NCBI RefSeq assembly: GCF_000620805.1
Contig: NZ_KK211187.1
Span: 2,342,398 to 2,406,397, forward strand
Length of the DNA stretch: 64,000 nt
Reading direction: 5' to 3'
From: Exiguobacterium undae DSM 14481
GTDB lineage: Bacteria > Bacillota > Bacilli > Exiguobacteriales > Exiguobacteriaceae
Part shown: positions 61,780 to 64,000 of the stretch, piece by piece
Position numbering within the stretch: position 1 is the first letter of the stretch
How the letters are laid out: every line of letters begins with the position of its first letter
Position numbers and translations under genes: made by a program
The notes under the pieces: generated by a model
The model's input: the letters and a program-made list of their open reading frames with translations, nothing else
What the model was told of the DNA's origin: nothing
Databases searched by the model: none

Positions 61780-64000
61780 TTAATCGATTTCAATCAGTTC
61801 GTGAAGTGAAAAAGCATAAATCAGTTTTTTGGATATCGTGATTTTCAAAATCGCTTCCAGCGCTTCTTGATATAAATTCAACTGGGTCGCATAGCGTTCC
61901 CGTAACATCTCGTGTGGGTCTTGGCTGTCAGCCGTTTCAAAGACTTGATCGGATTTATAATCTAAAAGAATATACTCCTCTCCGTCACGTATCAGACAAT
62001 CGACAATCCCCTGCATGACGGCTTGATCACTCGGACCATACCAATCCGGACGGAATCGGACGGAATCGATTTTATAGGTGAACGGCAATTCCCGGTAGAC
62101 GTCTCCTGTCGCAAGGCGCTGCTCAAAAAGCTGTCCGATTTCGGAATCAAGAAACGCCTTGAGCTCCGGCACTGCTTCGCGCATCGTACCGGCTTCTAAA
62201 GCAGAAACCCGTTCCCCTTGCTCCCACCCGGTAATTTGCTCTTCGAGAGGACGATTCGCTTCATACAATTGCATCGCCAAATGAAGAACCGTTCCCCGCT
62301 CGGCCCCTGTCAAAGTAGGCCCCAAAAATTGTGGTGTCCGGTAATAGGTCGCTTGCCGGTACGTCGCTTCAAAAGCCGCCCGTTCGAGCTGTTCGGTCCG
62401 TTTCAATTCTGTCACGGTTTGTTTGGCTGCCGTGTCGCTTGCGGCTTGATACGGATATTGATACGTCAAGGCTTCTTCAATCCGCTGTTTTAATGCTTCG
62501 TTTCCTGCATGATCGATTTTTTCCAACACCCGGACATGTTCCAGTTGATCAATCATTTTCGTCAGTTCTTGATAAGGGGCAATCTCTTCCGGTGCCATGA
62601 TGCGTAAAGACCACTGCTGTTCGCCTTCACTCAACATGAAATGGCGTAAAACGGCAGGAGCAACCCAATCAGCATACGTTTTTGCATTACGTCGGTTGAT
62701 TTCCGGTAACAGCAACTCATCAAGCGGCTGATCTTGCCATTTAGCAAGTTGTTCTTCCAATCCTTTGATGGCACCAACCAGGATTAATTTTTCTTTTGCC
62801 CGTGTCATCGCGACATACAGCACACGCATCTCTTCCGCTTTCATCTCACGGTCCATCTCCCGGCGGATGACTTCTTTTAAAAGCGTTCCCGAGCGGAGTC
62901 GTTTTACCGGATCAATGGCGTCTAATGCGATGCCATATGTTTTATGCAATTGGATGGCTTGGATTTGATCCTGCTTATTAAACTGCTTCCCGAGCTGACT
63001 GACAATCGTCACCGGAAATTCCAATCCTTTTGATTGATGAATCGTCATGATCCGAACGACATCCTCATCCTCACCTAAAGAACGGGCTTCTGAAAAGTCT
63101 TCGCCGCGCTCTACCAGACGATGAATCAATCGGAGGAATCGATACAGACCCCGGTATCCGGAAGCTTCATATTGTGTGGCTCGTTCATAGAGGGCATTCA
63201 GGTTGGCTTGTCGACTCCGACCGCCGTTTAAACACCCGACATATTCGTAATAACCGGTCTGATCGAACAACGAACGGATCAAGGCGGCCAGTGATTTCCC
63301 TCTGGCTTCCGTCCGCCATGCTTGAAGTTGTCGAAGCGCCTCATCCACCCGTATTCCGAGCGGTGTCTGCTCTTGTGCGACCGTGACCGCCGCTTCGTAA
63401 AAACTCGCCTCTTTTGATTTTGCCCGAATTCTGCCTAAATCCCGGTCCGTCAATCCAAAAATCGGCGACCGTAAGACACTCGCTAACGGAATGTCCTGCA
63501 ACGGATTATCAATCGTCTTCAGTAATGCCATCATGATTTGAATTTCAGTTGCTTGAAAATAGCCGCCCGTCGTGTCGGCATAGACAGGCAACTCGTATTG
63601 TTCGAATACATCCACGAGCGCCTGAACACGTTTACCGCGCGACCGGACCAAAACGACGATATCTCGGTACTCGCACTTTCGGAATCGTTTTTGTTTGGCA
63701 TCAAACACAAGATACGGATGATCATCGTTTACCATCTCGATGATGCGTGTCGCAATCACTTGTGCTTCGAGTTCTTCCTTATTCGCTTCCACTTGATCAA
63801 TCAACAACAATTCCGGAGCAACTTGATCGGATTCCATGTACCCGAGATTTCCTAATCTTAAATAAGCGGCCTCATCGTAATCAATTTCTCCGACTGCTTC
63901 ATCCATCACCTGTCGGAAGATATGATTTGTCCCGTCCAATACTTCCAAACGGCTCCGGAAGTTTTTGGTTAAATCAATTCGTGTCCCGACATCCGTTTGG
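61780..64000 (-). CDS. addA: Partial: ATP-dependent helicase/nuclease AddA, C-terminal part
   Basis: About 740 codons, running off the right edge; the 5' half is outside. AddA is the helicase-nuclease subunit of AddAB for recombination repair of double-strand breaks. Seen here: RIDLTKNFRS (helicase motif IV region), DVVRIMTIHQSKGLEFPVTI (motif V), RVLYVAMTRAKEKLILVG (motif VI), and the C-terminal RecB-type nuclease motif EYILLDYKSDQV with the DYK catalytic triad. Frame open to the window end. addB normally lies directly upstream. Confidence 0.95.
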   Translation of the reverse strand, partial: QTDVGTRIDLTKNFRSRLEVLDGTNHIFRQVMDEAVGEIDYDEAAYLRLGNLGYMESDQVAPELLLIDQVEANKEELEAQVIATRIIEMVNDDHPYLVFDAKQKRFRKCEYRDIVVLVRSRGKRVQALVDVFEQYELPVYADTTGGYFQATEIQIMMALLKTIDNPLQDIPLASVLRSPIFGLTDRDLGRIRAKSKEASFYEAAVTVAQEQTPLGIRVDEALRQLQAWRTEARGKSLAALIRSLFDQTGYYEYVGCLNGGRSRQANLNALYERATQYEASGYRGLYRFLRLIHRLVERGEDFSEARSLGEDEDVVRIMTIHQSKGLEFPVTIVSQLGKQFNKQDQIQAIQLHKTYGIALDAIDPVKRLRSGTLLKEVIRREMDREMKAEEMRVLYVAMTRAKEKLILVGAIKGLEEQLAKWQDQPLDELLLPEINRRNAKTYADWVAPAVLRHFMLSEGEQQWSLRIMAPEEIAPYQELTKMIDQLEHVRVLEKIDHAGNEALKQRIEEALTYQYPYQAASDTAAKQTVTELKRTEQLERAAFEATYRQATYYRTPQFLGPTLTGAERGTVLHLAMQLYEANRPLEEQITGWEQGERVSALEAGTMREAVPELKAFLDSEIGQLFEQRLATGDVYRELPFTYKIDSVRFRPDWYGPSDQAVMQGIVDCLIRDGEEYILLDYKSDQVFETADSQDPHEMLRERYATQLNLYQEALEAILKITISKKLIYAFSLHELIEID

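Overview
The window is a 64 kb piece of a low-to-mid GC Gram-positive chromosome, almost certainly Exiguobacterium (order Bacillales; genus by inference, species not determined). Three things point there: gene order matching the Bacillus yqeG-to-yqeV (mtaB) block but with the sporulation genes gpr and spoIIP missing, strong GGAGG ribosome binding sites with many GTG/TTG starts, and a C30 carotenoid cluster like those of orange-pigmented Bacillales. No rRNA, tRNA, CRISPR array, prophage or intact insertion sequence was seen.

Layout. 1-4.7 kb: the start of a membrane sensor (cut by the window edge), a BMP-family lipoprotein, deoC, two tandem rarD paralogues and an RluF-type pseudouridine synthase. 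4.7-12.6 kb: the class I heat-shock operon hrcA-grpE-dnaK-dnaJ-prmA-rsmE-mtaB with a perfect CIRCE operator and a consensus promoter. 12.7-26.4 kb: housekeeping block hemW, lepA, rpsT, holA, yqzM, comEC-comEA and the tightly overlapping operon yqeG-yqeH-aroE-yhbY-nadD-yqeK-rsfS-yqeM. 26.5-32.6 kb: an ArsB/NhaD-type transporter, psd with an overlapping thioredoxin-like gene, an isoaspartyl dipeptidase, a small DUF2929-like membrane protein, a Cof-type phosphatase and a YitT-family protein.

32.8-43.8 kb is a maltodextrin regulon. malE-malF-malG, a membrane-anchored alpha-amylase and a LacI-type regulator form one operon. Maltose phosphorylase follows with its own promoter, and an intracellular neopullulanase/cyclomaltodextrinase is divergent from malE. 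A repeated palindrome (TGCAAnCGnTTGCA) sits at all three promoters and is the likely operator of the local LacI-type regulator and/or CcpA. The scheme is extracellular starch cut at the cell surface, maltodextrins imported by MalEFG, then degraded by the neopullulanase and maltose phosphorylase.

43.9-48.7 kb: a CPA2 antiporter, an enoyl-CoA hydratase with a possible FadR box, a MATE efflux protein overlapping a YbaK-type deacylase, and pssA (psd, the next step, is at 28 kb). 48.8-58.1 kb: two convergent carotenoid operons. The plus-strand operon is a CruF-like hydratase, a PlsC-like acyltransferase, a CruG/CrtQ-like glycosyltransferase and a CrtP-type oxygenase. The minus-strand operon is CrtN, a divergent third CrtN-like protein and CrtM, with an O-methyltransferase-type gene upstream. 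A 25-bp perfect hairpin and about 360 bp of unexplained DNA separate them. The likely product is a glycosylated and acylated C30 xanthophyll. 58.2-64 kb: yisL, a large sensor kinase preceded by a stand-alone response regulator, and the 3' part of addA.
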